From: Collinsella aerofaciens
Lineage (GTDB): Bacteria; Actinomycetota; Coriobacteriia; Coriobacteriales; Coriobacteriaceae
Assembly: GCF_005844325.1 (NCBI RefSeq)
Contig: NZ_SPFY01000021.1
Coordinates: 1 to 39,333, forward strand
Length of the DNA stretch: 39,333 nucleotides
Reading direction: 5' to 3'
Part shown: one piece after another, positions 1-7,620 of the stretch
Layout: each line of letters starts with the position of its first letter
Numbering within the stretch: position 1 is the stretch's first letter
The notes under the pieces: model-generated
Told to the model about the DNA's origin: nothing
The model's database searches: none
The model's input: the letters and a program-made list of their open reading frames with translations, nothing else
Made by a program: the position numbers and the translations under genes

Positions 1-4
1 CGTA

Positions 5-65
5 GCGGGTGGTTTAAAGCTGGCCGCTGCGCGGCCAGCGGACTAAAGTCTTGAACAACACCCGC
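5..65 (+). promoter_or_regulatory. candidate regulatory leader (antiterminator fold) of the EamA gene
   Basis: Bases 5-11 (GCGGGTG) are exactly complementary to 59-65 (CACCCGC). The stem would enclose a perfect 9-bp hairpin (19-27 with 31-39). The 3' strand of the outer stem overlaps the 5' arm of the terminator at 60-88, so the two folds exclude each other, as in a transcription-attenuation riboswitch. I do not recognise the aptamer class. The window begins just before it, so more of the leader may lie upstream. The alternative is ordinary terminator sequence of an upstream gene. Confidence 0.4.
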
Positions 66-96
66 CACCGGCACGCCCGGTGGCGGGTTCTTTTTT
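60..96 (+). terminator. intrinsic terminator just upstream of the EamA gene
   Basis: A perfect 12-bp GC-rich stem (60-71 with 77-88, 5-nt loop) is followed by TCTTTTTT at 89-96. Only about 15 nt separate the T-run from the ribosome binding site at 110-115, which leaves no room for a promoter. The downstream gene must therefore be transcribed through this terminator, or be controlled by it. Confidence 0.85.
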
Positions 97-123
97 GCTT
101 CGCGCGTATAGGAGAAGAACATC

Positions 124-1059
124 ATGGAAAGCCGCAAGCCGTATCTCGCCACCCTGCCCGGACTCATCCTGGGCTGCCTCGTTTGCTGCACGCTCTGGGG
201 GTCGGCTTTCCCCTGCATCAAAATCGGCTACGGCCTCTTTGGCATCCCGGCGCACGACAGCGCCTCGCAGCTGCTCTTCGCCGGTCTGCGCTTCACCCTT
301 GCCGGCATGCTGGTCATTGTTGGCATGAGCGTGGCCCAGCGCCGTCCGCTCGTTCCGCAAGCGCGTGATATCAAGCCCATATGTATCCTGTCGCTCTTCC
401 AGACTATCGGGCAGTACTTCTTTTTCTACCTGGGACTCTCGCGCGCCAGTGCCATGTCGAGTTCCATCATCGAGGCCAGCGCCAACTTCCTAGCCATCCT
501 CTTTGCCGCTCTGGCGTTTCGCACCGAGAAGCTCAATACGGCCAAGGTGCTCGGCTGCGTACTGGGCTTTGCCGGCGTCGCGCTCGTCAACCTTTCGGGC
601 GCGGACGGCACCTTTGGCTTTACGCTCGACGGCGAGGGTTTTATCCTGGCCTCCACCGTCGCGGGTGCCCTTTCGACCTGCCTGATCGGCATCTTCTCGC
701 GCGAGCACGACGGCGTCTTGCTTGCCGGGTGGCAGTTCTTGGTCGGCGGCCTGGCCCTCACCGCCATCGGCTTTTTGATGGGTGGCGCGCTCTCCCCCAC
801 GGCGATTGCCCCCGCCATCACGCTCATCATCTACATGGCGCTTATCTCCGCGGTCGCCTACTCGCTGTGGTCGCGCCTGCTTGCCGTCAACCCCGTCAGC
901 CGCGTCTCGGTCTTTGGGTTTATGAACCCCGTCTTTGGTGTGCTGCTGAGCGCGCTACTGCTCGGCGAGGGTGCTGGCACGAGCCCCGTTACCGTCATCG
1001 TTGCCCTGCTATTGGTCTGCGGCGGCATCATCATCGTCAACAAACCCAAAAAAGCCTAG
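124..1059 (+). CDS. EamA-family (DMT superfamily) transporter
   Basis: A 311-residue integral membrane protein of the drug/metabolite transporter superfamily, with about ten hydrophobic helices in two EamA halves (roughly residues 12-155 and 170-307). The N-terminal half shows the typical LWGSAFPCIK helix and the second half the helix with SRVSVFGFMNPVFGVLL, matching the P-x-F/G pattern of this family. Such proteins usually export amino acids, nucleosides or small metabolites; the substrate cannot be read from sequence. The ATG is preceded by AGGAG 8 nt upstream. It stands alone, convergent with the diguanylate cyclase gene, and sits directly behind a terminator, so attenuation of its mRNA is likely. 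Confidence 0.9.
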   Translation: MESRKPYLATLPGLILGCLVCCTLWGSAFPCIKIGYGLFGIPAHDSASQLLFAGLRFTLAGMLVIVGMSVAQRRPLVPQARDIKPICILSLFQTIGQYFFFYLGLSRASAMSSSIIEASANFLAILFAALAFRTEKLNTAKVLGCVLGFAGVALVNLSGADGTFGFTLDGEGFILASTVAGALSTCLIGIFSREHDGVLLAGWQFLVGGLALTAIGFLMGGALSPTAIAPAITLIIYMALISAVAYSLWSRLLAVNPVSRVSVFGFMNPVFGVLLSALLLGEGAGTSPVTVIVALLLVCGGIIIVNKPKKA

Positions 1060-1160
1060 CGAGCTACCCTTATTTAGCAGAGAGGATTCACATACTTTAG
1101 CTTAATGGAGTACATCAGTGAGCTGAGGGCCGCCACGCACGCAAGCGTGCACCCCTTTTC

Positions 1161-2303
1161 CTAGCGTATCTGGACGCCGGCTTTCTTTTTCTCGGCCTTG
1201 ACGCGGTAGAGCTCCGCATCGGCAGCGCGAAGTAAGTCTTGCCAGGTATCAACACTATCGCCGACCCGCGCGTAACCGATGGACATCCGCAATGCATACG
1301 GCACCTCGGCACGAGCGAGCTCGTCGTTAATCGCCGAACACAGGTCTATGATGTCCTGTTCCGCCGCAGCCTTCTGGAGCACCACGAACTCATCGCCGCC
1401 ATAACGTGCGATAAAACCACCAGACGCCGAGCAGACCTCTTTGAGCGTAGCAGATATGACCTGGAGAGCATGGTCGCCCTCCACATGTCCATAGCGATCG
1501 TTAATCAGCTTAAAGCCGTCGGCGTCCATCATAAGCAGATACACATCATCGGCCTGATCAGCACCCGAGAACAGCGACAGCATATAGGTCTCAAAACGGT
1601 TGCGATTGTTAAGGCCAGTCAACGGGTCGGTCGAGATCAGCTGCTCCTGACAGATGATATAGAGCAGCAACATGCTAATCATTATGCCGACACAAAGGCC
1701 AGGCACCGAGTATACGATCTGAAAGGTACCGCCCACCAGAGCGGGAACCGCAAAAAAGGCGAGGGTGCGATAAATGGCCTTCTTTTGCAGGCTTTCGACT
1801 TTTCGAGCCTGAATAAAGGCATGCAAGGACGTATATATGACGTAGCAGTAGCTAACGATAGGCTGAATCATATAAAGCGCTCCGCGACGATATACGCCCC
1901 GCGCATCGATATAGAACATAGCGTGCGTCCAGTAGCTGGTAAATGCCAGAACGACCACCAATGCGGTTGGCAACGTTAAAAGTACCACCCTATAGGGCGT
2001 GGTCAGGAGCCGTGAGCCCTGCATCGTCTCGGAATAGAAAAACCAAATGAGGCACGCGATGGCGAACAGCGAAAACGAAACCGCGTTGGAAATCCAGTTG
2101 GCCGTGATGCCTACAGGAGTGCTCACGCCGTCCGAGAGCGTCCAGATCATATCGAAGAAAATGTAGGCAGCAGACGTGTAGCCCAGCATGCTAAACAAAA
2201 GCTGCTGGGTGCTCGAGAACAGGGAGCGACGGCTTCGTACGGCAAGTCCGATAAGAATAATCATGCACAGCAGGAATATCTCGATCTTGAGTGCCTTTAC
2301 CAC
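1161..2303 (-). CDS. membrane-bound GGDEF diguanylate cyclase
   Basis: The N-terminal 190 residues contain about six to seven hydrophobic helices, an integral membrane sensor of unassigned type. The C-terminal 160 residues are a GGDEF domain with an intact active-site loop (ARYGGDEFVVL) and the family motif DPLTGLNNRNRFE, so it should make cyclic di-GMP from two GTP. The four residues where the inhibitory RxxD site normally lies, just before the loop, read ASGG, so product inhibition at the classical I-site appears absent. The start is a GTG (2301-2303) with a strong AAGGGAGG 5-8 nt upstream. A TTG at 2321 lies before that Shine-Dalgarno sequence and is not favoured. No EAL or HD-GYP partner is nearby. 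Confidence 0.9.
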   Translation of the reverse strand: MVKALKIEIFLLCMIILIGLAVRSRRSLFSSTQQLLFSMLGYTSAAYIFFDMIWTLSDGVSTPVGITANWISNAVSFSLFAIACLIWFFYSETMQGSRLLTTPYRVVLLTLPTALVVVLAFTSYWTHAMFYIDARGVYRRGALYMIQPIVSYCYVIYTSLHAFIQARKVESLQKKAIYRTLAFFAVPALVGGTFQIVYSVPGLCVGIMISMLLLYIICQEQLISTDPLTGLNNRNRFETYMLSLFSGADQADDVYLLMMDADGFKLINDRYGHVEGDHALQVISATLKEVCSASGGFIARYGGDEFVVLQKAAAEQDIIDLCSAINDELARAEVPYALRMSIGYARVGDSVDTWQDLLRAADAELYRVKAEKKKAGVQIR

Positions 2304-2368
2304 TAGACGCCCTCCCTTCAATATCCAAGTGGCCAGAATCGCCCAATTCGAATCTGGGCAACAAACAC

Positions 2369-2392
2369 CCCCTACTCCGCAGGAGTAAGGGG
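2369..2392 (-). terminator. weak terminator after the KdgT gene
   Basis: A 10-bp stem with one bulge (CCCCTACTCC against GGAGTAAGGGG, 3-nt loop) lies downstream of the permease stop. Read on the minus strand it is followed by a T-rich but broken tail (GTGTTTGTT). It also sits upstream of the diguanylate cyclase start, so it would insulate that gene. Confidence 0.45.
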
Positions 2393-2491
2393 AATAATAG
2401 CAGAGCGACCGAACGTCACTGCAAGACAGCTCTCGTTCGGGCGCTCAAACGGCGCGAGTTGCACGCCGGAATCATTGATGGGTATCGATTG

Positions 2492-3514
2492 CTACTCGCC
2501 ATCGATGTCGGTCGCGACAGCCTCTTCGATGGCCTCGACACCGGCAGGCGACAGGTCTTCCTTGCTCTGGCAGAACTTCTTATCGACCCAGCCGGTCAGA
2601 ATCGGGGCCATGATTGCCGTGATGATGACGGCAGTGGCGATCTGCGCATACGCGGTGGGCGCAAGCTCGGCATAGCGCGGAGCGACCTCGGCGAGGGCGA
2701 CCGGCGTGGTCATGGCCGTGCCGGCAATGGTGGAACATGCCACAGCCGCCTTACCATTGCCGCCACACAGGCGCTCGAAGGCAAAGGTAATGGGACCGAC
2801 GATAAAGAGCGTGATGAGGCCCAGCAGGATGCCCGAAATGCCACCGGCGATGAAGCTCGAAAGGCTCATGGACGCACCGAGCTGAAAACCAATTACAGCG
2901 ATCGCGGGATTGGCGCCGGGAACCAGCAGGTTCTTGATAAACGGGAACAAGTTGCCCAGGACCATGCCGATAACAAGCGGCAGGATGGATCCGATGATGG
3001 TGCCGACGGGGATGTTGGCGAGACCCGAAACACCAAGGATGATCATCGTGACGGCGGGGCCGGCCGTAAAGAACAGGATACCGACAGCGCCCTGCTCGGA
3101 CTCATCGCCGAACTCGCCCATGATGCCCGTATAGAGCGCCATGTTGCAAAACGTAATGCCGCCGATGATGGAAACCGAGCTCAGGCCTAAAAAGTTATCG
3201 TTAAAGAAGTACGCGACGCCCAGACCCAGCGCGGCTGCCACTACAAGCTTAGGAATCAGCACGACGATGCCGGTCTTGATGGCGCCCGGCGTGGACTTAA
3301 AGCTGATGCCGGCGCCCACGAACAGCAAGATCGCGGCAACGATGGTGTTGGAGCCGCCGCGGCAGGCAGCCGTAAAGAAGCCGCCGACCTCAAAGACCTG
3401 CGGGCAGAAGGTATTGAGCAAAAGGCCGACGATCATCGGATAGATCATGATGTCGCCCGGGATGCGCGGTACCTTGAATTTCTTTTGCTCGCTGGCGGTC
3501 GCTTCCTGTGCCAT
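2492..3514 (-). CDS. kdgT: 2-keto-3-deoxygluconate permease (KdgT family)
   Basis: A 340-residue membrane protein matching the KdgT family, which imports 2-keto-3-deoxygluconate, a pectin/uronate breakdown intermediate, by proton symport. Characteristic stretches are KVPRIPGDIMIYPMIVGLLLNT at the start, the glycine-rich GAGISFK helix and AGTAMTTPVALAEVAP near the end. About ten hydrophobic helices are visible. The family is normally about 320-330 residues. The ATG at 3512-3514 follows a GGGGG Shine-Dalgarno; an in-frame ATG 30 nt further upstream has none. No kdgK or kdgA gene adjoins it, so it acts alone or serves genes elsewhere. Confidence 0.88.
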   Translation of the reverse strand: MAQEATASEQKKFKVPRIPGDIMIYPMIVGLLLNTFCPQVFEVGGFFTAACRGGSNTIVAAILLFVGAGISFKSTPGAIKTGIVVLIPKLVVAAALGLGVAYFFNDNFLGLSSVSIIGGITFCNMALYTGIMGEFGDESEQGAVGILFFTAGPAVTMIILGVSGLANIPVGTIIGSILPLVIGMVLGNLFPFIKNLLVPGANPAIAVIGFQLGASMSLSSFIAGGISGILLGLITLFIVGPITFAFERLCGGNGKAAVACSTIAGTAMTTPVALAEVAPRYAELAPTAYAQIATAVIITAIMAPILTGWVDKKFCQSKEDLSPAGVEAIEEAVATDIDGE

Positions 3515-3655
3515 GAAACCCCCATTTCCGCTGACGCAGAACAAAAGCCCACGTCACGCTTTGCTACAGTAAAGTTTGACCATGGTACCAGAAGAAGCAG
3601 ACCGCCTCGGTGAGAAATTCGATTCGTTAGGCCGGGACGATAACGCGTCCTGCTC

Positions 3656-3979
3656 CTATACGAGGCTCAAAACGATATAGAACACGATGCCCGAAACGCA
3701 GCACCACAACATCGACTTTGTCTTGATTGCCACCGCCACGACGCCGGTGGCCGCAATCCAGGGAACCAAGGCAGGCCAGAGTCCCGCGTCGAACGCGCCG
3801 GGGTTCACCAAGTCGTTGGCGACCAGCGCGGCAAAGGCAGCGGGCGGGATATAGCCCAGGGCCTCGGTAATGCGGGGCGACAGGGTCCGCCCGCGCAAGG
3901 CGAACGCCGGCGCGATGCGAAAGAACGCGATAGCAGCCCACGACGACAGCCACAGAACCAAGAACTCGTTAGCGGGCAT
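3656..3979 (-). CDS. azlD: AzlD-type branched-chain amino-acid exporter subunit
   Basis: A 107-residue protein with four hydrophobic helices and the small AzlD pattern (FRIAPAFALRGR, EALGYIPPAAFAALVANDL). In Bacillus and Corynebacterium the AzlCD (BrnFE) pair exports branched-chain amino acids and azaleucine; the small subunit is essential for the large one. The ATG at 3977-3979 is inside the end of azlC (11-nt overlap) and has AGAGGTG 7 nt upstream, so the two are translationally coupled. Longer in-frame extensions to the left would read out-of-frame azlC sequence and are rejected. Confidence 0.85.
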   Translation of the reverse strand: MPANEFLVLWLSSWAAIAFFRIAPAFALRGRTLSPRITEALGYIPPAAFAALVANDLVNPGAFDAGLWPALVPWIAATGVVAVAIKTKSMLWCCVSGIVFYIVLSLV

Positions 3980-4661
3980 CGCGGGCACCTCTTCCGTCAA
4001 ATACAGCATCGCACGCCAGCGCAATGGCAATGCCGACCACGACGCTTGCCGGCACGGCAATATTCGCGAGGCCCAAGAACTTGCATACGGCGACGGACAC
4101 CGCGCCCGAAACCGCCGCGACAACGTTACCGCGCGACAGCCGCTGCGAAAAGAGCAGGCAGATAAAGAGCGAGGTGCAGACAAAGGCTGCAATGGCGGTG
4201 GGAACATCGACAACGGCGCCGACGATGGCGCCCATCGTACACGAAACGCCCCATGTTGCGATGAGGATTACGTTGAGCACAAAGGACTCGCGCGGGCCCC
4301 AATCCTCCCCTTCAACCAACTTGGCAAGCGAGATGCCATATGCCTCCTCGGTAAGTGTCGCGGCAACAGCCAGCGTCTGACGCTTCGAGGCACCCCTCAG
4401 ATGCGGTGCGATCGATGCCGAGTAAAGCGCAAAGCGCGAGGAGATTGCGGCGACGCTCGCGACGATCGATGCTGCAGGCACACCCGCCAGCCACAGGTTG
4501 CAGATCATAAACTGGCCGCTGCCCGTCACAAACGTACTGCTTAGAGCAAAGACCATCCAGGGCTCCATTCCCGTCTGCCCCATGATCATTCCGCACGGCG
4601 CGCCTATTGCAACATAGGTAAGCATCACTGGCCAGACGGTTCTAACGATTTTGAGCACCAT
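3969..4661 (-). CDS. azlC: AzlC-type branched-chain amino-acid exporter subunit
   Basis: A 230-residue membrane protein, the large subunit of the AzlCD/BrnFE exporter. Hallmarks are the early helix with APCGMIMGQTG, the STFVTGSGQFM segment and the basic ISSRFALYSASIAPHLRG stretch, all typical of AzlC. It should form the translocation path with AzlD, encoded immediately downstream with an 11-nt overlap. The ATG at 4659-4661 follows AGGATG at good spacing; the 23 residues that could be added upstream are charged and do not resemble the family. No Lrp/AsnC-type regulator adjoins it. Confidence 0.87.
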   Translation of the reverse strand: MVLKIVRTVWPVMLTYVAIGAPCGMIMGQTGMEPWMVFALSSTFVTGSGQFMICNLWLAGVPAASIVASVAAISSRFALYSASIAPHLRGASKRQTLAVAATLTEEAYGISLAKLVEGEDWGPRESFVLNVILIATWGVSCTMGAIVGAVVDVPTAIAAFVCTSLFICLLFSQRLSRGNVVAAVSGAVSVAVCKFLGLANIAVPASVVVGIAIALACDAVFDGRGARDAR

Positions 4662-4787
4662 ACGTTTCTCATCCTGACAAGGTCTCCGAGCCGCATGTAG
4701 CGACACGGCAGAATCATCATCCGGCAGCAACCGAGTTCACCTACAATTGCCACCGGATCGAAAGACACAACTTTTTAGGAAGTCATT

Positions 4788-5600
4788 ATGACAGCTATCG
4801 ATCGAGACCGGGCGCGCGCGGCCTTCAAAAGCTACACCGATGCCTACGACGCCACCAACCCACGCATCGCGCTCAAAATCGAGCATACGTACCACGTGGC
4901 CGAGGCATGCGATGCCGTAGCGCGCGAGCAGGGCTGGTCGTCAGAAGATATTGACCTGGCATGGCTTTGCGGCCTGCTACACGATATGGGCCGCTTTGAG
5001 CAGCTGCGACGCTGGGACACCTTTAAGGACGCCGAGAGCATGAGCCATGCGGCGCTGGGCATCGAGGTCCTCTTTGGCGAGAATCCCGCCGATGCACCCG
5101 CCGTAACGAGCATCCGCGACTTTATCGATGACCCGGCAGAAGATGAGCTCATCCGAGCGAGCATTGCCTATCACAGCGATTTCCGTCTACCCGCGCAGCT
5201 CGACGAGCGCACGCGGAGCTTCTGCGATATCGTGCGCGATGGCGACAAGATCGACATTATGCGCACCATCGCCGACAGCACTGTCGACACTATCCTCAAG
5301 GTGGACGAGAAGACGTTTCTCGGCAGCCGTTTCTCGTCGCCGACACTTGCCGCCTTTGACGAGCACCGCTGCGTCGCACGCGATGAGCGCGATGAGCCCG
5401 CCGACTTCTTGGTGGGGCTTATCTGCTTTATGTTTGAGCTCGTCTATCCAGCAAGCCGCGCGCTGGCGCGCGAACAGGGCGATATCCACCGCCTGCTCGA
5501 CGCGCCCTTTGGCATTACGCGGCCCTTTACCGACCCCGCCACGCAGGCAACTTGGAGCCGCCTAAAGGACGAGATGCGCGACTGGCTGGCGCGCGCCTAG
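4788..5600 (+). CDS. HD-domain phosphohydrolase
   Basis: A 270-residue soluble protein with an HD metal-dependent phosphohydrolase domain. Visible metal ligands are H33 or H36 in KIEHTYHVAEA, the HD pair H65-D66 in GLLHDMGRF, H129 and the distal aspartate in DGDKID (about residue 153). Family members hydrolyse phosphate esters of nucleotides or phospholipid intermediates; the substrate is unknown here. Start ATG has AGGA 6-9 nt upstream. A TACAAT -10-like box lies at 4742-4747. The gene is convergent with etfA and its last 4 nt overlap the etfA stop region, with no terminator visible between them. Confidence 0.88.
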   Translation: MTAIDRDRARAAFKSYTDAYDATNPRIALKIEHTYHVAEACDAVAREQGWSSEDIDLAWLCGLLHDMGRFEQLRRWDTFKDAESMSHAALGIEVLFGENPADAPAVTSIRDFIDDPAEDELIRASIAYHSDFRLPAQLDERTRSFCDIVRDGDKIDIMRTIADSTVDTILKVDEKTFLGSRFSSPTLAAFDEHRCVARDERDEPADFLVGLICFMFELVYPASRALAREQGDIHRLLDAPFGITRPFTDPATQATWSRLKDEMRDWLARA

Positions 5601-6802
5601 CGCTCAAGCTGGGCCAGCAGCTCCTCGACGACCTCGACGGCGTCCCCAACAACCTTGTACTGGGCAGCACCGAAAATGGGGGCATCCGGGTCCTCGTTGA
5701 TGGCGATGATGCACTCCGCCCCACCGATGCCGGCAAGATGTTGGATGGCGCCCGAAACACCGATACTCACGAGAAGCCTGGGCGAAACCGATACGCCCGT
5801 CTGGCCAATCTGGTGGCGATACTCCAGCCAACCCGCCTCCACGACGGGACGCGTGCAACCAAGCTCGGCACCCAGAGCCTCGGCGAGCCTTCGCATCAAC
5901 GGCAGGTTTTTCTTGGAACCAATGCCGCGACCCACCACGACCAGGCGCTCGGCATTGGCGATCGAGGGCTGCTGTCCCCACTCCTCGGCGGGAATCGAGA
6001 TTTCGACGCGGGCCTTAACGTCTTCTGCAAGCGCCACCTGGGTGATCGTGCCGGAGCGGCCGTAGTCGAAGTCGGGCGCCTTAAAGATGCCGGGACGCAC
6101 TGTTGCCATCTGGGGACGGTGATGGGGGCAGACGATGGTGGCCATCAGGTTGCCGCCAAACGCCGGGCGCGTCTGCTGCAACAGACCCGTCTCCGTATCC
6201 ATCGAAAGCACGGTGCAATCAGCCGTAAGGCCCGTCTGCAAGCGGACGGCAACGCCGGGCGCCAGCTCGCGACCAAAGGCGGTCGCGCCGTAGAGGATGG
6301 CCTCGGGCTTGCGCTCGGCTACCAGATCGCAGATCAGACGAGCATAGACTTCCGCGTCGTTTTGACGCAGACGCTCGTCGCGACAGGCCAGCACTTCGTC
6401 GGCGCCGGCGCAAACCAAATGCTCAAGCTCCTCGAGTGAACTCTCGGGGCTCACGCCGACTAGTGCCACCAAACGGCAGCCGCGGGCATCGGCAAGCTCG
6501 CGGCCCTTGCCCATGAGCTCATAGGCCACAGGGGCTACAGTGTCATGCTCGTCAGTCTGAACGAATACCCAAATATCTCGATACGCGTCGAGGTCCACCG
6601 TGCCGACGGCTTCATCGCGCTCGATCGAGATGGCGTTAACGGGACAGGCGTCGACGCAGCCGCCGCACAGGATGCAGCCGTCGGTTACGCGGGCGCAGCG
6701 GTTTGGCCGCTCACCCTCCACCACAATACCGCCCGAGGCGCAGGCACGAACGCAGCGACCGCAGCCGATGCAGGCTTCGCTATCGATAATCAGTCCGCTC
6801 AT
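5597..6802 (-). CDS. etfA: electron transfer flavoprotein alpha subunit with N-terminal ferredoxin domain
   Basis: The 401-residue protein begins with a two-cluster ferredoxin domain: C11-C14-C17-C21 and C43-C46-C49-C53, each CxxCxxCxxxC, predicted to bind [4Fe-4S]. Then comes the EtfA N-terminal Rossmann-like domain (about 75-260) and the C-terminal FAD-binding domain with RPVVEAGWL, HQIGQTG, GVSGAIQHLAG and AINEDPDAPIF. It receives or delivers electrons as a heterodimer with EtfB, encoded directly upstream with no gap. Ferredoxin-fused EtfA occurs in bifurcating complexes such as LctC of Acetobacterium woodii, which pairs with a lactate dehydrogenase as here. The start ATG abuts the etfB stop. 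Confidence 0.92.
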   Translation of the reverse strand: MSGLIIDSEACIGCGRCVRACASGGIVVEGERPNRCARVTDGCILCGGCVDACPVNAISIERDEAVGTVDLDAYRDIWVFVQTDEHDTVAPVAYELMGKGRELADARGCRLVALVGVSPESSLEELEHLVCAGADEVLACRDERLRQNDAEVYARLICDLVAERKPEAILYGATAFGRELAPGVAVRLQTGLTADCTVLSMDTETGLLQQTRPAFGGNLMATIVCPHHRPQMATVRPGIFKAPDFDYGRSGTITQVALAEDVKARVEISIPAEEWGQQPSIANAERLVVVGRGIGSKKNLPLMRRLAEALGAELGCTRPVVEAGWLEYRHQIGQTGVSVSPRLLVSIGVSGAIQHLAGIGGAECIIAINEDPDAPIFGAAQYKVVGDAVEVVEELLAQLER

Positions 6803-7618
6803 CTATGCCATCCCCTCGATAATCTTGGCAAGCTTTGCCGCCTGCTCGGTCGGTGTGCCCTCAACGGCTTCGCACGTTTGATCGCGGTCGGGCACAAACG
6901 AGCGCACGACCTGCGTCGGCGAGCCAGCAAGGCCGCAACGCGCGGGGTCGGCATGCACGTCGGCAGCGCTGACCACGCACACGTCCGCCTCCTCTGCCGC
7001 ACGAATACCGGCAATGCTCGGCATGCGCAGCTGGCCAATCTCTTTGGCAGTTGTCATCGCGCAGGGCATCTCCAGATACACGGTCTCCTCGCCGGCATCG
7101 CATCCGTGAACGAGCGCCAGCGAACCGCACGTCGTAAAGCCCGCGCTCTGCACGCAGCTCACATCGGTCACGCAGGGAATCTCGAAGGCGCCGGCAAGCT
7201 CGGGACCAATCTGGGCCGTATCGCCGTCCACCGCCATCTTGCCGCAGATAAGCAGGTCGAAGTCCTCGTCGAACGCCTCGATACCGCATTTGAGGGCATA
7301 CGTGGTCGCCAAGGTATCGGCACCTGCAAAGGCGCGATCGGTTAGCAGCAGCGCGTCGTCGGCGCCACGGGCGATGCAGTCGCGCAGCAGCGCTTCGGTC
7401 GCGGGAATACCCATCGACACCACCGTCACGCGCACATCCATGCCAAAGCCGATAAAGTCGTCCTTGAGCGCCAGCGCGCACTCCAGGGCACTCGCATCAA
7501 AGGGATTGATGACCGCCTGCTTGCCGTCGCGCACAATGGTATTGGTCTTGGGGTCCATCTTGACCTCGGTGCTTCCCGGCACCGCCTTGACGCACACCAC
7601 CATATGGAAATCGCTCAT
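6803..7618 (-). CDS. etfB: electron transfer flavoprotein beta subunit
   Basis: A 271-residue EtfB. Family hallmarks are VCVKAVPGS at the start, NPFDASALECAL, the DLLICGKMAVDGDTAQIGP signature near residue 125 and the VTDV segment that follows. EtfB binds AMP in classical Etfs and a second FAD that contacts NAD in bifurcating ones. The start is taken as ATG at 7616-7618, 9 nt after the GGGGG Shine-Dalgarno. A GTG at 7622-7624, overlapping the upstream TGA, is an alternative adding two residues but sits only 3 nt from that Shine-Dalgarno. It forms one operon with the dehydrogenase upstream and etfA downstream. Confidence 0.9.
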   Translation of the reverse strand: MSDFHMVVCVKAVPGSTEVKMDPKTNTIVRDGKQAVINPFDASALECALALKDDFIGFGMDVRVTVVSMGIPATEALLRDCIARGADDALLLTDRAFAGADTLATTYALKCGIEAFDEDFDLLICGKMAVDGDTAQIGPELAGAFEIPCVTDVSCVQSAGFTTCGSLALVHGCDAGEETVYLEMPCAMTTAKEIGQLRMPSIAGIRAAEEADVCVVSAADVHADPARCGLAGSPTQVVRSFVPDRDQTCEAVEGTPTEQAAKLAKIIEGMA

Positions 7619-7620
7619 CT

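Noticed and set aside
2291..3190. 299-codon plus-strand frame over the KdgT gene
   Set aside because: Antisense to a clear permease; composition is highly charged and low quality.
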